Shown here: positions 7,190 to 14,767 of the stretch, piece after piece | How positions within the stretch are numbered: position 1 is the stretch's first letter | Layout of the letters: each line of letters opens with the position of its first letter | NCBI GenBank assembly: GCA_022652815.1 | Contig: JALCRR010000020.1 | Coordinates: 1-32,273 of the forward strand | DNA length: 32,273 nucleotides | Source: Oscillibacter sp. | Lineage (GTDB): Bacteria > Bacillota > Clostridia > Oscillospirales > Oscillospiraceae | Direction: 5' to 3' | Notes under the pieces: generated by a model | Told to the model about the DNA's origin: nothing | Database searches by the model: none | The model's input: the letters and a program-made list of their open reading frames with translations, nothing else | Position numbers and translations under genes: made by a program

Positions 7190-7699
7190 TTATACGGTTT
7201 GTTTCACATTCTGATTGGTAAATAGCTGTGAAGTATAACTCCTTGCATGGCAAAGAGCCAGAGCCAATGCGTCCGCAGCATCGTCGGGTCTTGGGACCGC
7301 TTTCAGCTTTAGCAGCCGCCGGGTCATATCCATGACCTGGTGCTTCTCTGCCCTGCCGTACCCGACAACGGCCTGCTTCACTTGGGACGGCGTGTATTCA
7401 AATAGCGGAATCCCGCATTTTTCTGCAGCATACAAAATCACGCCGCGGCCATGAGCCACGGCAATTCCGGTCGTAATATTGTTGTTGAAGAACAGCTCCT
7501 CAATGGAAATAACGTCTGGGTTGAGCTGACCGATCAGCGCCTCCATGTCGTTTTCAATCTGTAGCAGGCGTCGGCTGAGGGGAACGCCTGCCGGGGTCGT
7601 GATTGCGCCGTAGCGCAGCATCTGCGCCTGTCCCCGATCAGCATTGATCAGGCCGAAACCGATGGTTGCAACGCCCGGATCAATTCCCAAAATCAGCAT
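7190..7699 (-). CDS. ruvC: Holliday junction resolvase RuvC
   Basis: A 169-residue endonuclease that resolves Holliday junctions. The acidic catalytic set is visible: Asp7 in LGIDPGVATIG, Glu67 in ISIEELFF, and Asp140/Asp143 in RPDDAADALALA. The frame is open further upstream to 7738, but the ATG at 7699 gives the family N-terminus and has a GGAGGAG ribosome binding site 5 nt ahead. It is the first gene of the ruvC-ruvA-ruvB unit behind the promoter at 7754-7782. Confidence 0.97.
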   Translation of the reverse strand: MLILGIDPGVATIGFGLINADRGQAQMLRYGAITTPAGVPLSRRLLQIENDMEALIGQLNPDVISIEELFFNNNITTGIAVAHGRGVILYAAEKCGIPLFEYTPSQVKQAVVGYGRAEKHQVMDMTRRLLKLKAVPRPDDAADALALALCHARSYTSQLFTNQNVKQTV

Positions 7700-7753
7700 C
7701 TCGGCTCCTCCCCCATATGACAGTGCACAACTACCCATGATGATACTTCGGTT

Positions 7754-7782
7754 ATTATAGCAAAGTTCCCGTGGAAAGGCAA
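7754..7782 (-). promoter_or_regulatory. Promoter of the ruvC-ruvA-ruvB unit
   Basis: Minus-strand TTGCCT (7782-7777), 17-nt spacer, perfect TATAAT (7759-7754). It lies just behind the T-run of the xerD terminator. The predicted start is near 7747, giving a leader of about 48 nt to the ruvC ATG. Confidence 0.75.
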
Positions 7783-7783
7783 T

Positions 7784-7812
7784 AAAAAAGCCGCCCTATA
7801 GGCGGCTTTCTC
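7784..7812 (-). terminator. Intrinsic terminator after xerD
   Basis: Stem AAGCCGCC / GGCGGCTT (7788-7795 with 7801-7808), 5-nt loop, six T on the minus strand (7789-7784). It lies about 16 bp after the xerD stop codon and ends the spoIIM-xerD unit. Confidence 0.92.
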
Positions 7813-7827
7813 ATAACAGAAGCAATT

Positions 7828-8730
7828 TTAAGCTCTTGGATGTGCCTTGTTGTACACATCCTTCAGCTGGTTTTTGATAACGTGTGTATAGATCTGCGTA
7901 GAAGAGATATCCGCGTGGCCCAGCATCTCCTGAATGGAGCGGAGATCGGCACCGTTTTCCAGCAGATGTACTGCAAAGGAATGACGCAGCGTATGTGGGG
8001 TAATGTCCTTTTCAATGCCGGCCTTTTCTTGATAATACTTGATAATCTTCCAGAAGCCTTGACGGCTCATGCGTTCGCCATTCATGTTCAAGAAAAGTGC
8101 CTGCTCCGTATTGGAAGCCACAATCTGCGGGCGAATATTTTTCACATAGTCCTGCAAAGCCTTAATCGCAGTGTGATACATGGGAATCATGCGCTCCCGG
8201 CCCTTGCTCTCGCAGCGAATAAAACCGGCTGCCAGATTGAGATCCGAAAGATCCAGTGAAATCAGTTCACTAACCCGGATGCCGGTTGCGTATAAAAGCT
8301 CCAGCATGGCGTGATCCCGAAAGCCCTTTGCATCCACGCACTGCGGCTGTTCCAAAAAGAGCTCTACCTCTTTGGAGGTCAGAATTTCAGGATACTTCCG
8401 CTCCACATGGGCGGCGGCAATCCCCTTTGTGGGGTTCGCCTTCAATACGCCGGTGGAAACCAGATGCACATAGAATGACTTGACCGATGCCAAAAAGCGC
8501 GTGACAGAGGCGGCAGACTTGCCGCGTCCCACCATCCAGTTCATATATTCCTGCACAGTCTCTTTTGTTGCCTGACGCAGCGCGCAGGAATGTTCCTCCT
8601 TGAGATAAGTGGAAAACTGGGTAATATCCCGCATGTAAGAACTGACCGTATTGGCGGAGGAATGCTTTTCTTCCAGCAGATATTTTTCATAATCCTGCAA
8701 ATCAGTCAAAAGCTCCTCCTCCAATCTCAT
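7828..8730 (-). CDS. xerD: Tyrosine site-specific recombinase XerD
   Basis: A 300-residue recombinase. The N-terminal core-binding domain covers about 1-95. The catalytic domain carries the full set: Arg152 (GIRVSEL), Lys176 (SKGRER), His246 and Arg249 (HTLRH), His272 (GHADISSTQ) and nucleophile Tyr281. Xer proteins resolve chromosome dimers at dif. The frame stays open far upstream across spoIIM in another register, but the ATG at 8730 overlaps the spoIIM stop as ATGA and gives the family N-terminus. It has little Shine-Dalgarno, so it relies on coupling. The spoIIM-xerD order matches B. subtilis spoIIM-ripX, which favours XerD over XerC. Confidence 0.9.
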   Translation of the reverse strand: MRLEEELLTDLQDYEKYLLEEKHSSANTVSSYMRDITQFSTYLKEEHSCALRQATKETVQEYMNWMVGRGKSAASVTRFLASVKSFYVHLVSTGVLKANPTKGIAAAHVERKYPEILTSKEVELFLEQPQCVDAKGFRDHAMLELLYATGIRVSELISLDLSDLNLAAGFIRCESKGRERMIPMYHTAIKALQDYVKNIRPQIVASNTEQALFLNMNGERMSRQGFWKIIKYYQEKAGIEKDITPHTLRHSFAVHLLENGADLRSIQEMLGHADISSTQIYTHVIKNQLKDVYNKAHPRA

Positions 8731-9371
8731 AAAGATAAAATTTTTGATAAAGCAAGGTGCAGTAGAAATGGCGTTAAAAAGAGTTCCGCCATGGATCCGG
8801 CCAGCAAAAGTGCGGATGCAATCCCAAGCCGCAGCCACAGATTTGAAGAGTATGCCGGTCTTGAAAGTCGCTTGCCTTTTGAAAACGATGCGCCAGCAAG
8901 CATCCACGCTCGTTCCATAGACGGTACCGCCAGATAAAAGAAGCACGGCATGGTCACAAAGCAGCGAATTCCGATTGCGGAAAGGGCAAGCAACACGCCA
9001 CTCTGGCCGAAAGCCGCCGTAAAGCAGCAAACAGAAAACGACAGAAAAAAGCCAAATGCAGCGGAAAGAACAGGAAGCAGCACAATTCCGGCTGCGACAA
9101 GGCCAAAAAGGAATGCCAGCAGCGGATACCGAAAATAGATCAGCAGCGCTGAAAGGATAGACTTCGCTGAAAGCTCCTCTGTCTGTTCCAGAGAAAAGTA
9201 GCCCGTTAGGTATTTTGCAAGTTCCGCTGCAGTACCCTCTGGGGCTCTGTCCGATAGAACTCGTCCCAAAATGACGCCGGCGGCAAAAAAAGCCGCCAGC
9301 AATACGAGACGAAGCCAAAAGGAAACCCGATCTTTTTTTTCGCCCTTGAGGCGTTGCTGTTTGATTGCCAA
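8727..9371 (-). CDS. spoIIM: Stage II sporulation protein M
   Basis: A 214-residue polytopic membrane protein of the SpoIIM family. It has a basic N-terminus, a first membrane segment at about 18-38, and further hydrophobic helices in the second half. With SpoIID and SpoIIP it forms the machine that thins septal peptidoglycan and drives engulfment. The start is a TTG at 9371 with GAGGTGA 6 nt upstream; no ATG fits. The last codons overlap xerD. Its partner gene spoIID is in the same window (12.9-14.6 kb). Confidence 0.9.
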   Translation of the reverse strand: MAIKQQRLKGEKKDRVSFWLRLVLLAAFFAAGVILGRVLSDRAPEGTAAELAKYLTGYFSLEQTEELSAKSILSALLIYFRYPLLAFLFGLVAAGIVLLPVLSAAFGFFLSFSVCCFTAAFGQSGVLLALSAIGIRCFVTMPCFFYLAVPSMERAWMLAGASFSKGKRLSRPAYSSNLWLRLGIASALLLAGSMAELFLTPFLLHLALSKILSL

Positions 9372-9448
9372 GCCGACTCACCTCTGCGCTATCCTATGCG
9401 AAGAGTCCGTCGGTTATGTTGCCATCCCTGCAAAAGGATGTTCTATAT

Positions 9449-9477
9449 AATATAGGTCAAAAAGTGAGTTTTCGCAA
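9449..9477 (-). promoter_or_regulatory. Candidate promoter for spoIIM-xerD
   Basis: Minus-strand TTGCGA (9477-9472), 17-nt spacer, TATATT (9454-9449), a fair sigma-A match about 78 bp before the TTG start. Sporulation genes of this type are often read by sigma-E; I did not find a clear sigma-E site here. Confidence 0.45.
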
Positions 9478-9509
9478 GGAAAAAGCACAACTTTTCGTTT
9501 TTTTGTAAA

Positions 9510-9547
9510 TTATGTCAAAATGTTATGTAAACATAATTATGTAAACT
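9510..9547. repeat. Three TTATGTAAAC-type direct repeats; dif-like XerD-arm sequence
   Basis: On the plus strand TTATGTCAAA (9510-9519), TTATGTAAAC (9523-9532) and TTATGTAAAC (9537-9546) recur at 13-14 bp. The region also holds the perfect palindrome ACATAATTATGT (9531-9542). The last copy plus the next base, TTATGTAAACT (9537-9547), equals the XerD-binding arm of the Firmicute dif consensus as I remember it. The 28-bp frame 9520-9547 agrees with that consensus at 18 positions. It may be a Xer site, a mobile-element scar or an operator upstream of spoIIM. Confidence 0.4.
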
Positions 9548-9634
9548 CGCGTAACGAGGCGGCGTTTTGCGTTTGGAACGCCCGTGGAGGGGTCAAGATA
9601 TGGTGCAAAGCTTCGTATCCATGCACCACATCTT
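9546..9634 (-). other. GC-rich hairpin-forming block in an AT-rich intergenic region
   Basis: Three successive inverted repeats: CTCG/CGAG (9546-9549 with 9555-9558), GGCGTT/AACGCC (9561-9566 with 9577-9582), and a 13-bp stem pairing 9595-9607 with 9622-9634. The last has one A-C mismatch in the plus sense but a G-U pair in the minus sense, so the fold is better as minus-strand RNA. No gene is convincing in the whole 9372-9759 gap. It could be a small structured RNA, part of the spoIIM leader region or a small inserted element. Confidence 0.35.
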
Positions 9635-9635
9635 C

Positions 9636-9672
9636 CAAAAATAAAGAAAAGAGCCAGATGTCCTTTCTTTTT
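9636..9672 (-). terminator. Possible AU-rich terminator after the TIGR04086-type gene
   Basis: In the minus sense AAAGAAAGGA pairs with TCTTTTCTTT (9670-9661 with 9652-9643), ten pairs with one G-U, 8-nt loop, followed by ATTTTT. In the plus sense five T also follow. It is weak in GC, so this is a tentative call. Confidence 0.35.
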
Positions 9673-9759
9673 ATCAGTAAAGGTCTGCATTTTATAAAAG
9701 TTTGTTTGAAATTTATCATTTTTGTGAATATCTCCAAAACTCAAATTCGCCACCTCACG

Positions 9760-10167
9760 CTATTTTCCGCGTTTCGATCTCTTCTTTTTGCGGCGAACCG
9801 TCTTGCTTCCGGCCACTCCGGCAAGGACGCCGCCTGCCGCAGCAGCAAGCAGCAAGCCTCCTCCCTCCCCCGTCCATGCAATTTTGGCGGCAAAGCACAG
9901 TCCAATGATAATTTGAAAAAGAATGAAAATTCCCGTTGTCATCATGGACGCCGGAAAGGAACCCATGGGCATTCTGCGCGCAGCAAATAAACTGCCGAGA
10001 AACACAGAAGCTGCACAGGAAGCAGCCTGGCAGGGAAACAGCCGGTCGGCAGGCAGAACAGATTTCACAGCCAGAAGTGCCAGAAGTGTCTGGATTCCCA
10101 CATAAAGGACAATGGACAGCAAAACCCCTTTGACTGAGATCAACGCACATGATCGAGACTTTTTCAT
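9760..10167 (-). CDS. TIGR04086-type four-helix membrane protein
   Basis: A 135-residue protein with a basic start (MKKSRS), four hydrophobic segments at about 11-34, 43-62, 70-94 and 102-120, and a strongly basic tail (RRKKKRSKRGK). Length, topology and position next to yajC match the TIGR04086 family of Clostridia membrane proteins of unknown function. The ATG at 10167 has an AGGGGAGG ribosome binding site 7 nt ahead, but that site lies wholly in the 3' arm of a GC-rich hairpin (10175-10215). Family recognition is by style and context only. Confidence 0.75.
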   Translation of the reverse strand: MKKSRSCALISVKGVLLSIVLYVGIQTLLALLAVKSVLPADRLFPCQAASCAASVFLGSLFAARRMPMGSFPASMMTTGIFILFQIIIGLCFAAKIAWTGEGGGLLLAAAAGGVLAGVAGSKTVRRKKKRSKRGK

Positions 10168-10174
10168 AAAAAAT

Positions 10175-10215
10175 CCTCCCCTGCAATAGCCTTTTCAAGC
10201 ATATTACAGGGGAGG
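10175..10215 (-). promoter_or_regulatory. Hairpin enclosing the ribosome binding site of the TIGR04086-type gene
   Basis: In the minus sense CCTCCCCTG (10215-10207) pairs with CAGGGGAGG (10183-10175), 9 bp, and continues after one mismatch with TAAT-like pairing (10205-10202 with 10188-10185). The 3' arm is the Shine-Dalgarno sequence and is followed by ATTTTTT and then the ATG. It has the shape of an intrinsic terminator whose U-run ends at the start codon. It can therefore act as a yajC terminator, an RBS-blocking switch, or both. Confidence 0.65.
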
Positions 10216-10239
10216 CGCATTTTATGCCTCGATTGGAAA

Positions 10240-10629
10240 TCAGTCCTTGGTTTCCTCAGTTGCAGCAGAATCTTCTGCGGGAGTCTCAGCAACGGGAGCT
10301 TCGGCAGGCTCTTCGGGAACCTCGTCAGAAATCTCCTTCTTCTTACCATTGTTGCGGCCATCAGTGGAGGTCTGGACGCCGGTCGTAGAAACGGCCCACT
10401 TGGTAATTTCCATGCGGACGCGATCTTCGCCGGTTTCAATCACCATGGTGTCGTCGCCGACCTGGACAACCGTGCCAACGATGCCACCGATGGTCGTGAG
10501 CTTATCGCCCTTTTTCAAGCTGCTGCGCATCTGCTCGGCCGCCTTCTTGCGCTTGTTTTCCGGGCGAATCAGCATGAAGTAGAACACGACAAGCAGAAGG
10601 ACCAGCATTAAAATTGAAGTATAATCCAT
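10240..10629 (-). CDS. yajC: Preprotein translocase accessory subunit YajC
   Basis: A 129-residue protein with one N-terminal membrane helix (about 5-21), the family motif FYFMLIRPENKRKK, and the conserved KKGDKLTTIGGIVGTV segment. YajC associates with SecDF-SecYEG in the membrane. After about residue 90 it has an acidic, Glu/Ala/Pro-rich tail that is longer than in many homologs and likely disordered. AAGGAG lies 8 nt before the ATG. It has its own promoter just downstream of tgt. Confidence 0.93.
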   Translation of the reverse strand: MDYTSILMLVLLLVVFYFMLIRPENKRKKAAEQMRSSLKKGDKLTTIGGIVGTVVQVGDDTMVIETGEDRVRMEITKWAVSTTGVQTSTDGRNNGKKKEISDEVPEEPAEAPVAETPAEDSAATEETKD

Positions 10630-10664
10630 GAGTGCGTCTCCTTTTGTTTTATCAGAATGAAAAT

Positions 10665-10693
10665 ATTATAGCCAATCATGGCCAGATTTGCAA
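10665..10693 (-). promoter_or_regulatory. Promoter for yajC
   Basis: Minus-strand TTGCAA (10693-10688), 17-nt spacer, perfect TATAAT (10670-10665), between tgt and yajC. The predicted start is near 10658. Confidence 0.65.
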
Positions 10694-10699
10694 GACCTT

Positions 10700-11833
10700 T
10701 TACACGCGCTCTTCCAGCTTTCCGCTGTATTTCGCGCGAAACTCCGCAAAAGTTCCCTCGTCCAGCGCCTGTCTAATTTTTGCAGCAAGCTCATTGTAAA
10801 ACCATAAATTGTGCAAAACCGCAAACCGCAGGGCCAAAACCTCATCCGCTTTGAATAGATGGCGCAGGTATGCCCGGGAAAAGCTCCGGCATACGGGACA
10901 CCCGCAGCTAGGGCTGATGGGGCTGGGATCAGCGATATATTTCTCGTTGAGAATATTGACGGTGCCTTCCCAGGTAAAGAGTTTTCCGTGCCGTCCATTG
11001 CGGGACGGCATCACGCAGTCAAAAAAGTCCACGCCTCGCGACACGGCTTCAATAATGTTGGATGGCGTTCCAACGCCCATCAGATACCGTGGCTTTTCCT
11101 TGGGCATATACGGCTCCACCGCGTCAACGATGTCATACATGACCTGGGTGGGTTCACCCACGGCAAGGCCGCCGATGGCATAGCCCTCGCAGTCAATTTG
11201 GGCGATCTCCTGCATGTGCCAGATACGCAGATCCGGGAAGGTCGCCCCCTGGTTGATCCCAAAGAGCATCTGCCCGGGGTTTACCGTGTCCGGCAAGGCA
11301 TTCAGTCGGTCATGTTCTTCCTTGCAGCGGCGCAGCCAGCGCAGCGTCCGCTCGCAGGAAGCCTTGGCATACTCGTGCGTCGCCGGGTTTTCCACGCACT
11401 CATCAAACGCCATTGCAATATCGCTGCCGAGATTGGACTGGATCTGCATGCTCTCCTCCGGCCCCATAAAAATCTTGTGGCCATCAATATGGGAAGCGAA
11501 ATGCACGCCTTCTTCCTTGATCTTCCGCAGCGATGCCAGCGAAAACACTTGAAATCCGCCGGAATCTGTTAGTATTGGGCCATGCCAATCCATAAACTGA
11601 TGGAGCCCGCCCATCTGGCGGACGACTTTGTCTCCGGGACGCAGATGCAGGTGGTACGTATTGCTCAGCTCAATCTGGCAGCCAATCTCCTTCAGATCGT
11701 GGGCGGATACGCCGCCTTTGATAGCGCCCTGGGTTCCTACGTTCATAAAAACCGGCGTCTGAACCGTGTCGCCATGTGCGCAGGAAAATTCACCCCGTCG
11801 GGCGCGTCCCTCTGTTTTCAGTACTTTAAACAT
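10700..11833 (-). CDS. tgt: tRNA-guanine transglycosylase
   Basis: A 377-residue enzyme that exchanges guanine-34 for the queuine precursor preQ1 in GUN-anticodon tRNAs. Catalytic features are visible: Asp90 in LTDSGGFQVFS, nucleophile Asp272 in VDFFDCVMPSRNGRHG, and zinc ligands Cys310, Cys312, Cys315 (CGCPVC) and His341. AAGGAG lies 5 nt before the ATG. queA ends 19 bp upstream, so the two queuosine steps are encoded together. Confidence 0.98.
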   Translation of the reverse strand: MFKVLKTEGRARRGEFSCAHGDTVQTPVFMNVGTQGAIKGGVSAHDLKEIGCQIELSNTYHLHLRPGDKVVRQMGGLHQFMDWHGPILTDSGGFQVFSLASLRKIKEEGVHFASHIDGHKIFMGPEESMQIQSNLGSDIAMAFDECVENPATHEYAKASCERTLRWLRRCKEEHDRLNALPDTVNPGQMLFGINQGATFPDLRIWHMQEIAQIDCEGYAIGGLAVGEPTQVMYDIVDAVEPYMPKEKPRYLMGVGTPSNIIEAVSRGVDFFDCVMPSRNGRHGKLFTWEGTVNILNEKYIADPSPISPSCGCPVCRSFSRAYLRHLFKADEVLALRFAVLHNLWFYNELAAKIRQALDEGTFAEFRAKYSGKLEERV

Positions 11834-11852
11834 GAATGCTCCTTACTTATGA

Positions 11853-12878
11853 TCAGTGGATAAACATGGCATCGCCAAAGCTGAAGAAGCGGTACTTCTC
11901 GCGCACAGCCTCGTTGTATGCATCCAAAATGTGTTCGCGGCCTGCGAAAGCGGAAACCAGCATAATCAGCGTAGATTCCGGTAGATGGAAATTCGTAATT
12001 AGGGCATCCATCACCTTGAACTTGTAACCGGGATAAATATAAATGCCCGTCCAGCCGGCGGAGGCCTTCATGGTGCCGTCCTCCGCTGCCCAGGATTCCA
12101 GCGTCCGGCAGGACGTGGTTCCCACGCAGATGCACCGTCCGCCGTTTGCCTTGGTGCGGTTAATCAGATCTGCGGTTTCCTGTGAGATCACGCAGTATTC
12201 CTTGTGCATCTCGTGCTCTTCAATCACGTCCTCCTTCACCGGGCGGAACGTGCCGAGGCCGACGTGCAGCGTCACATAGCCGATGCCAACGCCCATATCG
12301 CCGATTTTCTGCAGCAGATCCTTGGTGAAATGCAATCCGGCAGTGGGCGCAGCGGCGCTGCCGAGAACCTTGGAATAGACCGTCTGATAGCGTTCTTGAT
12401 CTTGAAGTTCTTCTTTAATGTAAGGCGGCAGGGGCATTTTGCCGAGATGCTCTAAAACCTCCAGGAAGATTCCCTCATAATCGAAGCGGACCAGGCGGTT
12501 GCCGCCCTCTACCTCTTCAATCACCTCTGCGGTCAATTCTCCGTTTCCAAAGGACAGTTTTGCGCCAACGCGCATCTTTTTGCCCGGACGCACCAGGCAT
12601 TCCCAGACCTTTTCGCCTCGGTCAATCAGCAGCAGCACTTCGCATGCTCCGCCGCCTGGAAGCCGCTGTCCCAGAAGCCGCGCCGGAAGGACGCGGGAAT
12701 CGTTTAGAATTAGGCAGTCCTTCGGCGTTAGAAAATCTGTGAGCTCGTAAAAATGATGGTTTTCTGTTGCCCCTGTTTCACGGTCCAACGTCAAAAGCCG
12801 GGATTCATCCCGCTTTTCAATCGGCGTCTGCGCAATCAGTTCCTTTGGCAAATCATAGTAAAAATCGCTGGTTTTCAT
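11853..12878 (-). CDS. queA: S-adenosylmethionine:tRNA ribosyltransferase-isomerase QueA
   Basis: A 341-residue enzyme that transfers and isomerises the ribosyl group of SAM onto preQ1-tRNA to give epoxyqueuosine. Family signatures include the N-terminal [40 protein letters not shown] and the C-terminal [19 protein letters not shown]. The length is normal. The ATG has only a weak GGA ahead. It sits 18 bp after spoIID and 19 bp before tgt. Confidence 0.98.
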   Translation of the reverse strand: MKTSDFYYDLPKELIAQTPIEKRDESRLLTLDRETGATENHHFYELTDFLTPKDCLILNDSRVLPARLLGQRLPGGGACEVLLLIDRGEKVWECLVRPGKKMRVGAKLSFGNGELTAEVIEEVEGGNRLVRFDYEGIFLEVLEHLGKMPLPPYIKEELQDQERYQTVYSKVLGSAAAPTAGLHFTKDLLQKIGDMGVGIGYVTLHVGLGTFRPVKEDVIEEHEMHKEYCVISQETADLINRTKANGGRCICVGTTSCRTLESWAAEDGTMKASAGWTGIYIYPGYKFKVMDALITNFHLPESTLIMLVSAFAGREHILDAYNEAVREKYRFFSFGDAMFIH

Positions 12879-12896
12879 TCTTTTAAGTCCAATCTG

Positions 12897-14567
12897 TCAC
12901 CCGATGGCAACGTTTGTATAGTAAAAATTCAGAATATTCTGATAGGAATCACCATTTTGCGCCATGGCGTAAGCCCCGTACTGGCTCATACCCACATTGT
13001 GTCCGTTTCCTGTGCCGGTAATTGTAAATCCGTCGGAAGAAGACACCGTTCCATTGCCGGAGGTACTGCCGCCGGACAGAGCTGACGTGCCGGACGACGT
13101 AATCACATATGGGCTGGATGCGCTCAGGGCTCCCACCGTGCCACTTCCGGAAATCGTGTACGCCCCGGAAAGTGTTGCAAGCGAATTGGAACTGCTGTTG
13201 ACGCAGTACCCGCTGCCGGTGGCAGTCGTACCGCCGTTAATGTCAAAGCGCATGGATCGAACGGATTTGCCATATGTGCTGGAGTAGAAAACAGTCCGGC
13301 ACTTCTCCCCTTTTACGGTCAGCGTTTTCCCGGAGGTATCCGTGAAGGTGACCTTATAGACATTACCCATATTTGTCCGTTCTGATACAACGACGTTCTG
13401 GATCGTCCCGATGGAATAGCCGCTGTTTTGCAGCACCCAGGTCAGCTGGTCAGCCGTATAGTTCACCGTGTAGGCGTAATTGGGAATGCTGATCAGCGCC
13501 TCGTAGGGGTCTGGTTTCCCCAGAAGATAGCTCACTGGGCTGCCCCAGACGTTCTCTGCATCCTCGGTTGCTCCACCGTCACAGGAAAAATAGACGGCGT
13601 TGACGCCAATCGGAGAACCATCGGCGTAAAGCAGCTGCCCAGCTGTTGCTTCTACGGCCGCATCGCTGGCGGCAGTTGCGTTACCTACACCATAATAAAC
13701 CTGACAGTCCGTCGTATTGCAGACGTCAAAGCCGTAGGCCGCAAGGTGCTTTGTCTGTCCGGAGGCATACGTCCGGGCGCAGACAGCCTGCGCCTTCAGC
13801 GCTTCCGTCGGCCAGTCAGCACTCATTTCATACGGAATCACGCCCTTGATGTAATCCTCGAGGTCTACCACATTCACGATGTTGATGTTTCCGCCGGTAA
13901 TTCGATCATACTCAAACCCGCCATAGTACTTGTAGCCCTTGAACCAAGTGACTGCACCCGCCCCCTGCGGCTGAACCGCAAGGCTCTGGCTACCCTGGCA
14001 GTCAAATTCGAAAAGAATCGTCGCGGTCTTGGTAACCGTCACGGTCACGCCGGTACTGCCGGAGGACACCGCCGTGCCAGAAGCGCCGGAGGCGCTCAGC
14101 GCAGCCACTGCCTCTACTTCGGATGCAAAGCTCCCGAACCGGGCATAAAACGTGCCGGAGATATACGCCGGATATCCGCCGGTATAACGTGCAGCGGCAG
14201 AAGTAGCCTCATCAAACGAGGAGTACGCCGTGCCCAGTTGGACGTGCCATGCACCGATTGTGGTGTGGCTGCTAATGGGCTCCGTTGCGTAATAGGCACC
14301 GCTGGAACCGATGTAAATGATCCCCGCAGCACTCATGGAAATCGTTGTCTCTCCTGTGGAGCCAAACGGCACAAAGCTTCGCTCAGAATTATAATAGCCG
14401 AATGTATAACCGCTTCCCACGGCGTTTTCCAGATTGGCTGAAAACAGTGCGCCGGTGCCGTATTTCAGCCCGACCTTCACCATTCCGCCTGTTACCGCGC
14501 AGGCCGAAACTGCGCATAATGTAATAAAAGTGACAACAAACAACGTTGTCAGAAGGAATTTTTTCAT
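12897..14567 (-). CDS. spoIID: SpoIID/LytB-domain secreted protein with a Ser/Gly-rich insertion
   Basis: A 556-residue protein with a signal peptide (1-24, ending ACA). A SPOR-like segment lies at about 107-158 (WHVQLGTAYSSF..., FYARFGSF...). The SpoIID lytic transglycosylase domain starts near 224, with the candidate catalytic Glu247 in VIPYEMSADWP and the SCDGGATEDAENVWG segment at 328-342. The domain end, GHNVGMSQYGAYAMA (522-536), is separated from the body by about 70 residues of Ser/Gly/Thr-rich sequence (443-512). It is much longer than the roughly 340-residue B. subtilis SpoIID, so it could be a SpoIID paralog; no other spoIID is visible to compare. Placed with spoIIM in this window, a role in engulfment is likely. 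The GGAGG site lies 4 nt before the ATG. Confidence 0.82.
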   Translation of the reverse strand: MKKFLLTTLFVVTFITLCAVSACAVTGGMVKVGLKYGTGALFSANLENAVGSGYTFGYYNSERSFVPFGSTGETTISMSAAGIIYIGSSGAYYATEPISSHTTIGAWHVQLGTAYSSFDEATSAAARYTGGYPAYISGTFYARFGSFASEVEAVAALSASGASGTAVSSGSTGVTVTVTKTATILFEFDCQGSQSLAVQPQGAGAVTWFKGYKYYGGFEYDRITGGNINIVNVVDLEDYIKGVIPYEMSADWPTEALKAQAVCARTYASGQTKHLAAYGFDVCNTTDCQVYYGVGNATAASDAAVEATAGQLLYADGSPIGVNAVYFSCDGGATEDAENVWGSPVSYLLGKPDPYEALISIPNYAYTVNYTADQLTWVLQNSGYSIGTIQNVVVSERTNMGNVYKVTFTDTSGKTLTVKGEKCRTVFYSSTYGKSVRSMRFDINGGTTATGSGYCVNSSSNSLATLSGAYTISGSGTVGALSASSPYVITSSGTSALSGGSTSGNGTVSSSDGFTITGTGNGHNVGMSQYGAYAMAQNGDSYQNILNFYYTNVAIG

Positions 14568-14590
14568 GCATCCTCCCTACGGTTCTTCCC

Positions 14591-14619
14591 TTGACGAAAA
14601 AAGAAAAGTATGCTACCAT
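14591..14619 (+). promoter_or_regulatory. Candidate promoter for asd
   Basis: TTGACG (14591-14596), 17-nt spacer, TACCAT (14614-14619); the leader to the ATG would be about 142 nt. The inverted repeat GTATG/CATAC (14609-14613 with 14618-14622) overlaps the -10 box and could be an operator. I see no lysine riboswitch signature in the leader. Confidence 0.45.
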
Positions 14620-14676
14620 ACATACAAATGTCCGTGAGATAAAAACACGTTTACTTCATTCACAGCATTTAAATTT

Positions 14677-14706
14677 ATTATAGTACATGACGACGCCATA
14701 TTGCAA
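14677..14706 (-). promoter_or_regulatory. Candidate promoter for spoIID-queA-tgt
   Basis: Minus-strand TTGCAA (14706-14701), 18-nt spacer, TATAAT (14682-14677), about 110 bp before the spoIID ATG. It lies inside the asd leader, so the divergent transcripts would overlap. A second candidate is a sigma-E-like pair nearer the gene, GGACATTT and CATACTTT 13 nt apart (minus strand, 14632-14604 region); it is only a partial consensus match. Confidence 0.5.
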
Positions 14707-14767
14707 CCCAATTCGTCTAAATGCAAGGGGCTTCGCCAAAACCAGAACAATTAGGAGGCACACAATT

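Noticed and set aside
9595-9634. tRNA-like look of a hairpin with TTCG and CACCA
   Set aside because: It is only about 40 nt, with no D or anticodon arm; the resemblance to a T-loop and CCA end is superficial.
9523-9753. A 76-codon minus-strand frame in the gap before spoIIM
   Set aside because: It would start at a GTG without a Shine-Dalgarno, runs through the hairpin block and the TTATGTAAAC repeats, and shows no family resemblance or even composition.
14620-14767. Lysine riboswitch in the asd leader
   Set aside because: The leader is too short and lacks the conserved core segments; no terminator or sequestering hairpin is present.
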